Assembly: GCF_006149005.1 (NCBI RefSeq)
Contig: NZ_VBSL01000012.1
Span: 122,715-186,714, forward strand
Reading direction: 5' to 3'
Length of the DNA: 64,000 nucleotides
Source: Larkinella sp. C7
GTDB lineage: Bacteria; Bacteroidota; Bacteroidia; Cytophagales; Spirosomataceae
A program made the position numbers and the translations under genes. This document shows positions 33,346 through 42,800 of this stretch, piece after piece. The number at the start of each line of letters is the position of its first letter. Positions within the stretch are counted from its first letter, which is position 1. The notes beneath the pieces were generated by a model. It did not search any database, was not told the origin of the DNA, and worked only from the letters and a program-made list of their open reading frames with translations.

Positions 33346-36300
33346 ATGAAAGTCATGAAAAATACCCAAACCCTGGACATCCTACGAAGGCTCGTTATTA
33401 TACCGCTGGTTCTGCTCATTACCTCTTCCGTTAATCAGGACGACCGGAAGGAAAATCCGGACCCGGATGTGAAGAAAGAACTGGAGTCGTTTAAAATTGC
33501 CGATGGTTTTGAGGTAACCCTGTTTGCCGCCGAACCGCTTGTCGCCAAGCCCATCCAGATGAACTGGGATGCCGACGGGCGGTTGTGGGTGGTGAGCAGC
33601 ACAGCCTATCCGCACCTGAAAACCGGCGAAGAGGCCAACGACAAAATCTTCGTCATCGAGGATACGGACGGCGACGGGAAAGCCGATAAATCCACCATTT
33701 TTGCGGAGGGACTGCTGACCCCCACCGGAATTCTGCCCGGCGACGGGGGCGTTTATGTCGCCAACTCGACCGAAATTCTGCACTTTGCCGATACGGACGG
33801 TGATGGCAAAGCCGACAAAAAACGCCGGATTCTGAACGGTTTCGGAACGGCAGATACGCACCACCTGATTCATACCTTTCGTTGGGGACCGGAAGGAAGG
33901 CTGTATTTCAACCAGTCGATCTACATTTACAGCCACGTGGAAACGCCCAAAGGCATCCGGCGGCTGGAAGGCGGTGGTGTCTGGCAATTGAATCCGCAAA
34001 CGCTCGATCTGGACATCTACGCCAAAGGACTGATCAACCCCTGGGGGCTTCAGTTCGACCGTTGGGGGCAGTCGTTCCTGACGGACGGCGCGGGGGGCGA
34101 AGGCATCAACTACGCCTTTCCGGGGGCAACTTTCGTGACTTCACCGGGGGCCGCCCGAATCATCCGGGGCTTAAATCCGGGTCAGCCCAAACACAGCGGG
34201 CTGGACGTGATTTCGGGCCGTCACTTGCCGGAATCGTGGCAGGGTAGCGTGATTACCAACGACTTTCGCGCCAACCGCATCAACCGGTTTAAGCTGGAAG
34301 AACAGGGCAGTGGGTATGCTTCGCGGCAGGTCGAAGATTTGATGTGGACGGACAATGTCGCGTTTCGTCCTGTGGACATCAACGTCGGACCGGACGGCGC
34401 CATTTATGTGGCCGACTGGTATAACCCGATTATTCAGCACGGCGAAGTCGATTTCCACGACCCGCGCCGGGATCAGGAACACGGGCGCATCTGGCGCATT
34501 GTGGCGAAAAACCGTCCGTTGGTTAAAAAACCGCCTTTGAGCAAAGCTTCTGTTGCCGAACTGCTGGAAGCATTGAAATTACCGGAAGACTGGACCCGTT
34601 CGCAGGCCAAGCAGGTGTTGAAGGCCCGGGGGGCCAAAGACGTGATTCCGGCACTGCAGAAGTGGGTGCAGGAACTGGATAAAACCAATCCGGATTACGA
34701 ACACAATCTGCTGGAAGCACTCTGGGTGTACCAGACGCTGGACGTGATCAACGAACCGCTGCTATCGACACTTCTCGATGCCAAAACCCACAACGCCCGG
34801 GCGGCTGCCTTGCGGGCGCTTCAGTTATGGCACACTAAAATAAGCAACGTGCCGGCCCGGCTCACCAAAGCCGTGAGCGACCCTCATCCCCAGGTGCGGC
34901 TGGAAGCCGTCATTGCCCTCCGCAACGTAAAAACCGCTGAAGCCGCCAAAACCGCCTTGTCGGTATTGGAGCAGCCCATGGATGAATTTCTGGATTTTGC
35001 CCTGTGGCAAACCGTTCGGGAACTGGAACCGCTCTGGATGGCCAGCCTGAAAGCAAAGCCCGATTTTTTGGGTGATGCCCGGAAAACCGCCTTTGCCCTC
35101 AAGTCGGTGAGCAGTCCCGAAGCGGTTTCGCAACTGGCGCAGTTGCACCAGAAAGACCAGATTCCGGCCGAGTACCAGAAAGACGTGCTGGGGTCGATTG
35201 CTAAATTTGGCAGTGCGGCTGATGTGACGCTTCTGTTCAATAAAGCCGCAGACGGTACTAAAAACGGAGCCGCCTTACTGGGAGCACTCGAAGAAGCCGC
35301 CCGCCGGAGCGTGAAACCCAGCCAGGATTTGAATCGCATTTCCGGTTTTATTGAGAGCGATGATGACGCCGTTGCCACCAGTGCCATTCGTTTGGTGGGT
35401 TTGTGGAAACTGGAAAACCTGAGTGCAACGCTGGTGACCCTGGCGCAAAAGGGCGATAAAAACACGCAAAAAGCAGCTTTAGGGGCATTGGCGGCAATGA
35501 ATACGGACAACAGTCGGAAATTGCTGACGGACCTGACGGGGGCAAAAAATCCCGTCGATTTACGACTGGCCGCAACGTCTCAACTGGTTTCGGTGAACGG
35601 TGCTGAAGCCGCCCGGATCGGGGGCGACCTGCTGCGGAGCCTGCCCGCTCAGACGGATGTCTCTGACCTGTTCAAGGCGTTTCTGTCCAATAAACAGGGA
35701 GCCAAAGCCCTTGCTGACGAACTGACAGCCCGGAAAATACCGGAGGGCATGGCGAAAGCCGGGAGGCAACTCCTGCAACGGCAGATCCCGTACAACCGCC
35801 GGAACGATGAAACCGTCAAGCTGCTGACCCAGGCGCTGGAAGCGTCTGGCGGGGTTCTGCCGGTGGAGCGAATGGCGCAGGAGCTGTCCGGCCCGGAAAT
35901 CAGCAGCCTGGCCAAAATCATTCAGGAAACGGCAGACCCCGTGAAGGGCGAGCTGGTGTTCCGGAAGGCGGCCCTGACCTGCCAGACCTGCCACGCGATT
36001 GGCGGGGCCGGGGGGCGCATTGGTCCGGATTTGAGCAGCCTCGGAACGAGTTCGCCGGTTGAGACGATCATTCGCTCGTTGCTGTATCCGAATCAGTCCA
36101 TCAAAGAAGGCTACGAATTGCAGCGGATCGCGAAAAAAGACGGAAGCGAACTCATGGGTTATATTGTCAGCAACGGAACGTCGGATATTGTGATTCGGGA
36201 CGTCGCAGGCATGGAAGTTTCGGTTCCTAAAAGCCAGATCAATGTCATCGAAAAAGTGCCCGGTTCGCTGATGCCTGCGGGTTTGACGGCTAGTCTGGAG

Positions 36301-36825
36301 AAGCAGGAGTTCATCAATCTGGTCGGTTTTCTGTCCAAAATGGGCGAATCGGGTCAATTTCGGGTGCCGACAACCCGGTTTGTGCGTCGCTGGAACACGG
36401 TTTTTCCGACGAAGGAACTGGCTAAAAAAATCCGCGAGGAAGGGCTGGGGTATGTTGCGAAGGATAACGCGAAAGTGTCTTTTCAACCGGCGTACAGCAA
36501 AGTGGTGGGGGAACTGCCGCTCGACGAACTGCCGGTGGTGGAAACGGCCGCCAGCAAGCGCTACAGCTTTGTCCGGTTTGACATTGAAGTGGTGAGCAAA
36601 GGCAACGTCAATCTGGTGTTCGGTTCGACAGCGGGCGTTACGGCCTGGATTGGCCCAAAACCGGTCAAACTCAACGAGCAGGGCATTGTGGCGGATCTGC
36701 CGCAGGGCATTCATACGGTCACGCTGGCCATTGACCGGGCGGTTCAGGCAAATGGATCACTGAACATTCAACTTCAGGATGCCGAACGTTCGCCAGCGCA
36801 GACGCGGTTGGTGATGGGGCGGTAA
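33346..36825 (+). CDS. PVC-type heme-binding CxxCH protein (propeller dehydrogenase-like, HEAT repeats, cytochrome c)
   Basis: 1159 residues. After a signal peptide or anchor (about 12-28) comes a beta-propeller (about 45-400, with FEVTLFAAEPLVAKPIQMNWDADGRLWV) carrying two calcium-type loops DTDGDGKADK. HEAT-like helical repeats (about 430-850) follow. The cytochrome c domain has the heme motif CQTCH at 879-883 and a distal region ending ESGQF. A C-terminal domain (about 1030-1159) looks like a carbohydrate-binding beta-sandwich. Proteins of this type oxidise substrates in the periplasm or outside and pass electrons to the heme; the substrate is unknown. Translation probably couples to the SGNH gene (1-bp gap). 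Confidence 0.88.
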   Translation: MKVMKNTQTLDILRRLVIIPLVLLITSSVNQDDRKENPDPDVKKELESFKIADGFEVTLFAAEPLVAKPIQMNWDADGRLWVVSSTAYPHLKTGEEANDKIFVIEDTDGDGKADKSTIFAEGLLTPTGILPGDGGVYVANSTEILHFADTDGDGKADKKRRILNGFGTADTHHLIHTFRWGPEGRLYFNQSIYIYSHVETPKGIRRLEGGGVWQLNPQTLDLDIYAKGLINPWGLQFDRWGQSFLTDGAGGEGINYAFPGATFVTSPGAARIIRGLNPGQPKHSGLDVISGRHLPESWQGSVITNDFRANRINRFKLEEQGSGYASRQVEDLMWTDNVAFRPVDINVGPDGAIYVADWYNPIIQHGEVDFHDPRRDQEHGRIWRIVAKNRPLVKKPPLSKASVAELLEALKLPEDWTRSQAKQVLKARGAKDVIPALQKWVQELDKTNPDYEHNLLEALWVYQTLDVINEPLLSTLLDAKTHNARAAALRALQLWHTKISNVPARLTKAVSDPHPQVRLEAVIALRNVKTAEAAKTALSVLEQPMDEFLDFALWQTVRELEPLWMASLKAKPDFLGDARKTAFALKSVSSPEAVSQLAQLHQKDQIPAEYQKDVLGSIAKFGSAADVTLLFNKAADGTKNGAALLGALEEAARRSVKPSQDLNRISGFIESDDDAVATSAIRLVGLWKLENLSATLVTLAQKGDKNTQKAALGALAAMNTDNSRKLLTDLTGAKNPVDLRLAATSQLVSVNGAEAARIGGDLLRSLPAQTDVSDLFKAFLSNKQGAKALADELTARKIPEGMAKAGRQLLQRQIPYNRRNDETVKLLTQALEASGGVLPVERMAQELSGPEISSLAKIIQETADPVKGELVFRKAALTCQTCHAIGGAGGRIGPDLSSLGTSSPVETIIRSLLYPNQSIKEGYELQRIAKKDGSELMGYIVSNGTSDIVIRDVAGMEVSVPKSQINVIEKVPGSLMPAGLTASLEKQEFINLVGFLSKMGESGQFRVPTTRFVRRWNTVFPTKELAKKIREEGLGYVAKDNAKVSFQPAYSKVVGELPLDELPVVETAASKRYSFVRFDIEVVSKGNVNLVFGSTAGVTAWIGPKPVKLNEQGIVADLPQGIHTVTLAIDRAVQANGSLNIQLQDAERSPAQTRLVMGR

Positions 36826-36830
36826 AGGAG

Positions 36831-36933
36831 AAAGGGAATTTTAAATGTTAAATGATGAATGTAAAATGTAAAAGTCTCGCAATTCAGCACTTTTACATCT
36901 TACATTCATCATTTAACATTTAAAATTCCCTTT
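36831..36933. terminator. 45-bp near-perfect inverted repeat, bidirectional terminator
   Basis: Bases 36831-36875 pair with 36889-36933 with a single mismatch (A36865 with C36899), leaving a 13-nt loop. The arms run from AAAGGGAATT outside to ATGTAAAAGT inside. It occupies the gap between the convergent cytochrome gene (stop 36825) and aminotransferase gene (stop 36954). The inner words ATGTAAAATG and TGTAAAAGT recur in the hairpin at 53558-53636. Confidence 0.8.
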
Positions 36934-36953
36934 TTAATTAATAAACGGATTTC

Positions 36954-38165
36954 TTACTTCCGACGGCTTTCCAGAAATGCTTCGATGCGGTCGATGGCGG
37001 GGTTCAGGTCATCGACGGAAGGCAGGCAGACGATCCGGAAATGGTCGTCATGGACGTAATTGAACCCCGTTCCGGCCACCACCAGCACCTTTTGTTCTTC
37101 CAGCAAGTCGAAGACAAAATCATCGTCGTTGGCAATCCGGAATTGCGACAGGTCAATTTTCGGAAAGATGTACAGCGAACCTTTGGGCTTCACGCACGTC
37201 AGACCCGGAATGGCCGTGATGCGGTCATACGCAAGCTGAATCTGCCGGTACAGCCGTCCGGTGGGCATAATCAGGTCATTGATACTCTGGTAACCACCCA
37301 GCGCGGTTTGAATGGCATATTGCGTCGGAACGTTGGCGCAAAGGCGCATACTGGCCAGCAGCGTCAGCCCTTCGATGTAGGATTTGGCCCGGTGTTTGGC
37401 CCCGCTCAAAATGAGCCACCCCCCCCGAAAACCGGCCGCTCTGTAGTTCTTCGACAAACCGCCCATCGAAATGCAGAGCGTGTCTTCCACCATCGTCGCC
37501 ATCGGGTAATGCACGGCACCGTCGTACAGAATTTTGTCGTAGATTTCGTCCGAAAAGAGAATGAGCTGGTGTTTCTCCGCAATCCGGGCGATGCCTTGCA
37601 GCACGTGTTTGTCATAGACCGCGCCCGTGGGGTTGTTGGGGTTGATGACCACAATAGCCCGCGTGCGGGAGGTGATTTTGCTTTCCAGATCCTCCAGATC
37701 CGGGTTCCAGTCGGCCTGTTCGTCGCAGAGGTAATGCACCGGTTTTCCGCCGGAAAGTGCCACGGAGGTCGTCCACAGCGGGTAATCCGGCGACGGCACC
37801 AGCACTTCATCGCCTTCGTTAATGAGGGCCTGCATCGTGAGCAGAATCAGTTCGCTCACCCCATTGCCGATAAAGACATCGTTGATCGCAACGTCCTTAA
37901 TCCCCAGATTCTGAGTATAATGCATCACCGCTTTTCGGGCCGCAAACAGCCCCCGCGAGTCGGAATACCCTTGTGCATTGCGGATGTTCAGGATGATGTC
38001 GTGAACAATTTCATCGGGCGCGTCGAATCCGAACGGAGCCGGGTTGCCGATGTTCAGCGAGATGATTTTATAGCCCTGACTTTCTAATTCAAGCGCTTTC
38101 TCGTAAACCGGCCCGCGAATTTCGTAGCGTAAATCATTGAGTCGGTTGGATTTCAAAAATGTCAT
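36954..38165 (-). CDS. class I aminotransferase, AlaA-like
   Basis: 403 residues, fold-type I PLP enzyme. PLP lysine is Lys239 in MGGLSKNYRAAGFRGGW. Other family residues are NPNNPTGAVY, FSDEIYDKILYDG, and the C-terminal FRIVCLPSVDDL with the carboxylate-binding arginine. The start FLKSNRLNDLRYEIRGPVYEKA matches the AlaA group (glutamate-pyruvate aminotransferase), which makes alanine and other amino acids using glutamate. It lies next to gltD and gltB, which produce glutamate, in the same direction but separated by a terminator, so they are probably independent units. Confidence 0.88.
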   Translation of the reverse strand: MTFLKSNRLNDLRYEIRGPVYEKALELESQGYKIISLNIGNPAPFGFDAPDEIVHDIILNIRNAQGYSDSRGLFAARKAVMHYTQNLGIKDVAINDVFIGNGVSELILLTMQALINEGDEVLVPSPDYPLWTTSVALSGGKPVHYLCDEQADWNPDLEDLESKITSRTRAIVVINPNNPTGAVYDKHVLQGIARIAEKHQLILFSDEIYDKILYDGAVHYPMATMVEDTLCISMGGLSKNYRAAGFRGGWLILSGAKHRAKSYIEGLTLLASMRLCANVPTQYAIQTALGGYQSINDLIMPTGRLYRQIQLAYDRITAIPGLTCVKPKGSLYIFPKIDLSQFRIANDDDFVFDLLEEQKVLVVAGTGFNYVHDDHFRIVCLPSVDDLNPAIDRIEAFLESRRK

Positions 38166-38200
38166 AATGGGTAATGGAAACAGGAGTGGGCAAAGGTATA

Positions 38201-38237
38201 AAAAAAGAAAAAGCCGCCGGTCGTCAAACCAGCGGCT
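38201..38237 (-). terminator. terminator after gltD
   Basis: On the minus strand a 10-bp stem (AGCCGCTGGT with ACCGGCGGCT, one G-T pair; 38212-38221 with 38228-38237) is followed by a T run interrupted by one C (38211 down to 38201). It lies 21 bp after the gltD stop. Confidence 0.8.
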
Positions 38238-38258
38238 ACGTAATATCGTTTTCCGTGG

Positions 38259-39746
38259 TCAGACCGTCGCGAACATCGACTTGGCTTTCGCTTCCAGTTG
38301 GCTTTCACCCATCAGGAAGAGGTCGGCCGCTCGCGCGGCTTCACGGCCTTCGGAAATGGCCCACACCACCAGGGATTGTCCCCGGCGCATGTCGCCAGCG
38401 GCAAATACCTTCGGATTGGTCGTCGTCTGGTAGTTCACGGCTTTGACATTGCCCCGTTCGTATTCCAGTTCGAGCGCGTTTAGCAGTCCTTCCTGTTGCG
38501 GATGCAGAAAACCGGCTGCCAGCAGCGCCAGTTCACATTCAATGTCGCGTTCTGAACCCGGAACTTCGACCATATTCATGCGTCCGTCAACGTTTTGCCA
38601 CTCCAGATCGACAATGCGCAGGGCTTTCAGGTTGCCGTTTTCGTCACCAATAAAGGCTTTCGTGTTGATCGACCAGTGCCGTTCGCAGCCTTCCTCGTGG
38701 GAAGTCGAGGTACGGAGCATCATCGGCCAGTTCGGCCAGGGCGTGCTTTCGGCCCGATCAGCCGGAGGCATCGGCATCAACTCGATCTGCGTTACGGATT
38801 TGGCACCGTGGCGGTTCGACGTTCCCACGCAATCGGAACCCGTATCACCACCCCCAATGACCACGACATTTTTGCCGGTAGCCAGCAGGTCGCCGTTTTC
38901 GTATTTGGCACCCCGGTGGTCAACCACAACCGGGCGTTCGGCCACCCGTTTGTTTTGCTGACTCAGGAATTCCATCGCAAAATGAACGCCTTTCAGTTCC
39001 CGGCCCGGAATCGGCAGATCGCGGGGAACCGTGGAACCGCCCGTCAGTAAGATGACGTCGAAATCGGACAGCAATTCTTTCGCTTTGATGTGTTCACCCA
39101 CATTGACACCGGTTTTGAACGTGATGCCTTCGGCTTCCATCACGGCCAGCCGACGGTCGATCACCCATTTTTCCAGCTTGAAATCGGGAATGCCATACCG
39201 CAACAAACCGCCAATCTGGTCGGCCCGTTCGAAAACCGTTACGTCATGACCCGCTTTGTTCAACTGGGCAGCCGCAGCCAGTCCAGCCGGACCGGAACCC
39301 ACGATAGCCGCCTTTTTACCCGTCCGTTTGGCAACCTTGCCGGGCTGAACAAACCCCCGCGCAAAGGCCGCTTCGGCGATTGATTTTTCAATGAATTCGA
39401 TGGCAACCGGCGGTTTATTGATGCCCAGCACACAGGCTGACTCGCAGGGTGCGGGACAAATGCGGCCGGTAAATTCCGGAAAGTTGTTGGTCGATGCCAG
39501 AATTTCGTAGGCATATTCCCAGTTCTGTTCGTAGACGGCGTCGTTGAACTCCGGGATGATGTTGCCCAGCGGACACCCGTTGTGGCAGAATGGAATCCCG
39601 CAATCCATGCAGCGGGCTGCCTGTTTCTGGGTATCTTCAACGGCGAACGGCTGTTCGATTTCCTTGTAATCATGAACCCGTTGCTGAACGTCGCGTTTCT
39701 TCGGCAGTTCGCGGGTGAATTCTAAAAATCCAGTGGGTTTTCCCAT
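38259..39746 (-). CDS. gltD: glutamate synthase small subunit (GltD)
   Basis: 495 residues. GltD oxidises NADPH and passes electrons through FAD and 4Fe-4S clusters to the large subunit. The N-terminal cysteine clusters are in CMDCGIPFCHNGCPLGN (about 42-58) and CPAPCESACVLG. The FAD-binding Rossmann motif is VGSGPAGLAAA, and a second dinucleotide motif is VIGGGDTGSDC. The C terminus has AAGDMRRGQSLVVWAISEGR. It lies 54 bp downstream of gltB in the same operon. Confidence 0.96.
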   Translation of the reverse strand: MGKPTGFLEFTRELPKKRDVQQRVHDYKEIEQPFAVEDTQKQAARCMDCGIPFCHNGCPLGNIIPEFNDAVYEQNWEYAYEILASTNNFPEFTGRICPAPCESACVLGINKPPVAIEFIEKSIAEAAFARGFVQPGKVAKRTGKKAAIVGSGPAGLAAAAQLNKAGHDVTVFERADQIGGLLRYGIPDFKLEKWVIDRRLAVMEAEGITFKTGVNVGEHIKAKELLSDFDVILLTGGSTVPRDLPIPGRELKGVHFAMEFLSQQNKRVAERPVVVDHRGAKYENGDLLATGKNVVVIGGGDTGSDCVGTSNRHGAKSVTQIELMPMPPADRAESTPWPNWPMMLRTSTSHEEGCERHWSINTKAFIGDENGNLKALRIVDLEWQNVDGRMNMVEVPGSERDIECELALLAAGFLHPQQEGLLNALELEYERGNVKAVNYQTTTNPKVFAAGDMRRGQSLVVWAISEGREAARAADLFLMGESQLEAKAKSMFATV

Positions 39747-39800
39747 GTAGATTAAAGCGTATACGGTTTTTCGAAAAAGATAACGAAAGAAAATCAGTTG

Positions 39801-42800
39801 TTATCCGTGTGCCACGTCCACAACAATGTCCTGATACACCACATTTTTGTCGCGAATCTGGTCGGCCAGGGAAATTCCGCGTCCGGCCAGCGCCTTGCGG
39901 AAATCGCTCGGCATCACTTTGACAAATTGCTTGATGAGGTTGTCCCAGTCCTGAATCAGTTGCAGGGCTACGTTGCTGGTGGTATACTGGAAATGTTTTT
40001 CGACAAATTCCTTGATGAGCGCGACGTCTTCAGGGTCCAGTTCTTCAAGGTTGACCATTTCGCCGTTCACTTTGGACGCAAAATCGCCTTCCTGATCCCA
40101 GACGTAGGCTACTCCGCCAGACATCCCGGCTGCGAAATTCCGGCCCACTGAGCCGAGAATAACCGCTAAACCGCCCGTCATGTATTCCAGCCCGTGATCG
40201 CCAACGCCTTCGACCACCACTTTGGCCCCGGAGTTCCGGACACAGAACCGTTCACCCGCCATTCCCCGGATGTAGGCTTCCCCGGAGGTCGCCCCGTAGA
40301 ACGACACGTTTCCGACGATGCTGTTTTCTTCCGGTTTGAACGGCGCCATGCGGTCGGGATACACGATCAACTGTGCTCCGCAGAGTCCTTTGCCAAAATA
40401 ATCGTTGGCATCGCCTTCCAGTTCGAGTTTGATGCCGTGGGTGTTAAACGCGCCGAAGCTCTGACCGGCCGTTCCCCGGAATTTGAAATGGATCGTGCCT
40501 TCGGGGAGTCCCTTTCCGGCGTATACTTTGGAGATTTCGTTTGATAAAACCGTCCCTACTGCCCGGTTCAGGTTGATAATCGGATATTCAGCATAGATCG
40601 ATTCGCCGGCTTCCAGCGCGGGTTTGGAGACTTTCAACAGTTCCCAGTCCAGAATATCGGTCATGCCGTGATCCTGATCTTCCTGCTTGTACAGGGCCAC
40701 ATCCAGGTTGTTGGCATCCTTAAACAACACCGCCGAGAGATCGACGTGGTCGTATTTCCAATGCTTGATGTCCTTGCGCATTTCGAGCATCTGCGACTGA
40801 CCCACCATTTCGTTGATGGTCCGGAAACCCAGCTCTGCCATGATTTCACGCAGTTCCGTCGCCAGGAAGGTGAACATGTTCACGACGTGTTCCGGTTTTC
40901 CGGTAAACAACGCCCGCAGGTCCTTGTTCTGGGTGGCAACGCCCACCGGACAGGTGTTCAGGTGACACTTCCGCATCATGATGCAACCGACGGAGACGAG
41001 CGCAGCGGTCGCGACGCCAAATTCTTCGGCACCGAGCAGCGCGGCAATCGCCAGGTCGCGGCCCGTCCGGATTTGGCCGTCCGTCTGTACTGTCACGCGG
41101 CCCCGCAGTTTGTTGCGGACCAGCGTCTGGTGGGTTTCGGCGAGTCCCAGTTCCCAGGGCAGACCCGCGTGGCGGATCGAACTCAGGGGAGAGGCACCCG
41201 TTCCGCCGTCGTGACCCGAAATCAGGATGTGATCGGCGTGGGCTTTGGCAACCCCGGCGGCAATCGTTCCAACCCCGGCTTCCGACACCAGTTTGACGCT
41301 GATGCGGGCGGCCCGGTTGGCATTTTTGAGGTCGAAGATAAGCTGCGCCAAATCCTCGATGGAATAAATATCGTGGTGGGGCGGGGGGGAAATCAAGCCG
41401 ACACCCGGTGTTGAGTGACGCGTGCGGCCAATCCAGTCATCGACTTTGTGACCGGGCAACTGACCTCCTTCGCCAGGTTTGGCGCCCTGCGCCATTTTGA
41501 TTTGCAATTCACGGGCGTTCGTCAGGTAATGACTCGTGACGCCAAACCGGCCCGAAGCCACTTGTTTGATGCCCGAATTCATGTTGTCGCCGTTCGCCAG
41601 GGGCATATACCGCCGTTCGTCTTCGCCACCTTCGCCGGAATTGCTCTTGCCGCCGATGCGGTTCATGGCAATGGCCAGCGTCGTGTGGGCTTCCCACGAA
41701 ATGGAGCCGAACGACATGGCTCCCGTCGCAAACCGGGTGAAAATACTTTCAATCGGTTCCACTTCTTCGATGGGAACCGGATTGCCTTTCTTGAACTTCA
41801 TCAAACCACGCAGCGTCAGGGCCTTACGGGTTTGGTCGTCGATCAGGTTGGCGTATTTCTTGTAAATCTGGTAGTCGTTTTTCCGGGTCGCCTGTTGCAG
41901 CAGGTGAATCGTGTCGGGATTGAAAATGTGCGCTTCCCCGCGTTGTTTCCACTGATAAACACCGCCCACTTCCAGCCGTGGATTGAGGATGTTGTTCTTC
42001 GGGAAAGCCTGCCGGTGACGAACCAGAATTTCGCGGCCGATCTGCTCCAGACCCATGCCGCCAATCCGCGAGATCGTTCCCGTGAAGTATTTGTCGACCA
42101 CTTCTTTGTTCAGACCGAGACACTCGAAAATCATGGCACCCTGGTAAGACTGAAGCGTTGAGATGCCCATCTTCGAGAAAATCTTGAGCAACTCCTTATT
42201 GACGGCCTTGATGTAGTTCTGGTGGAGTTTTTCAACCGGATAATCGACCTGAATTAGGCCGTGCTCCTTCATATCCGTGATGGTTTCGAACGCCATGTAC
42301 GGATTGATGCCGGAAGCACCGTAGCCAATCAGGGTCGCGAAGTGGTGCGTTTCCCACACATCACCGGCTTCGACCAGAATACCGACCTGGCCGCGCAGTC
42401 CCCGGCGAATCAGGTGGTGGTGAATGGCCGAGGTCGCCAGCAACGAAGGAATCGGTGCGTGGTCGGAGTCAATGGCGCGGTCCGACAGGATGATGATTTC
42501 AAAACCGTCTTCGATGGCGTCTTCGGCGTAACGGCAGATTCGTTCCAGGGCGCGTTCGAGACCCGTGCTGTCGTCGGCGCGGAAATATGTATTGATGGTT
42601 TTGGCCTGGAAGTGGTTTTTATCCACAAACCGCAGTTTGTCGAACTCTTCGATGGTCAGAACCGGCTGCGTCAATTCGATCAGGCGGCAATGTTCGGGGT
42701 CTTCGCTCAGCAGGTTGCCGGTTGCGCCGACAAACGAGATCAGCGACATGATGGCCCGTTCCCGGATCGAGTCGATCGGCGGGTTGGTCACCTGGGCAAA

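Noticed and set aside
35560..36714. 384-codon open frame opposite the cytochrome c gene
   Set aside because: Shadow of the plus-strand gene with conserved heme motif; the reverse translation is Arg/His/Gln-rich and has no signal or domain.
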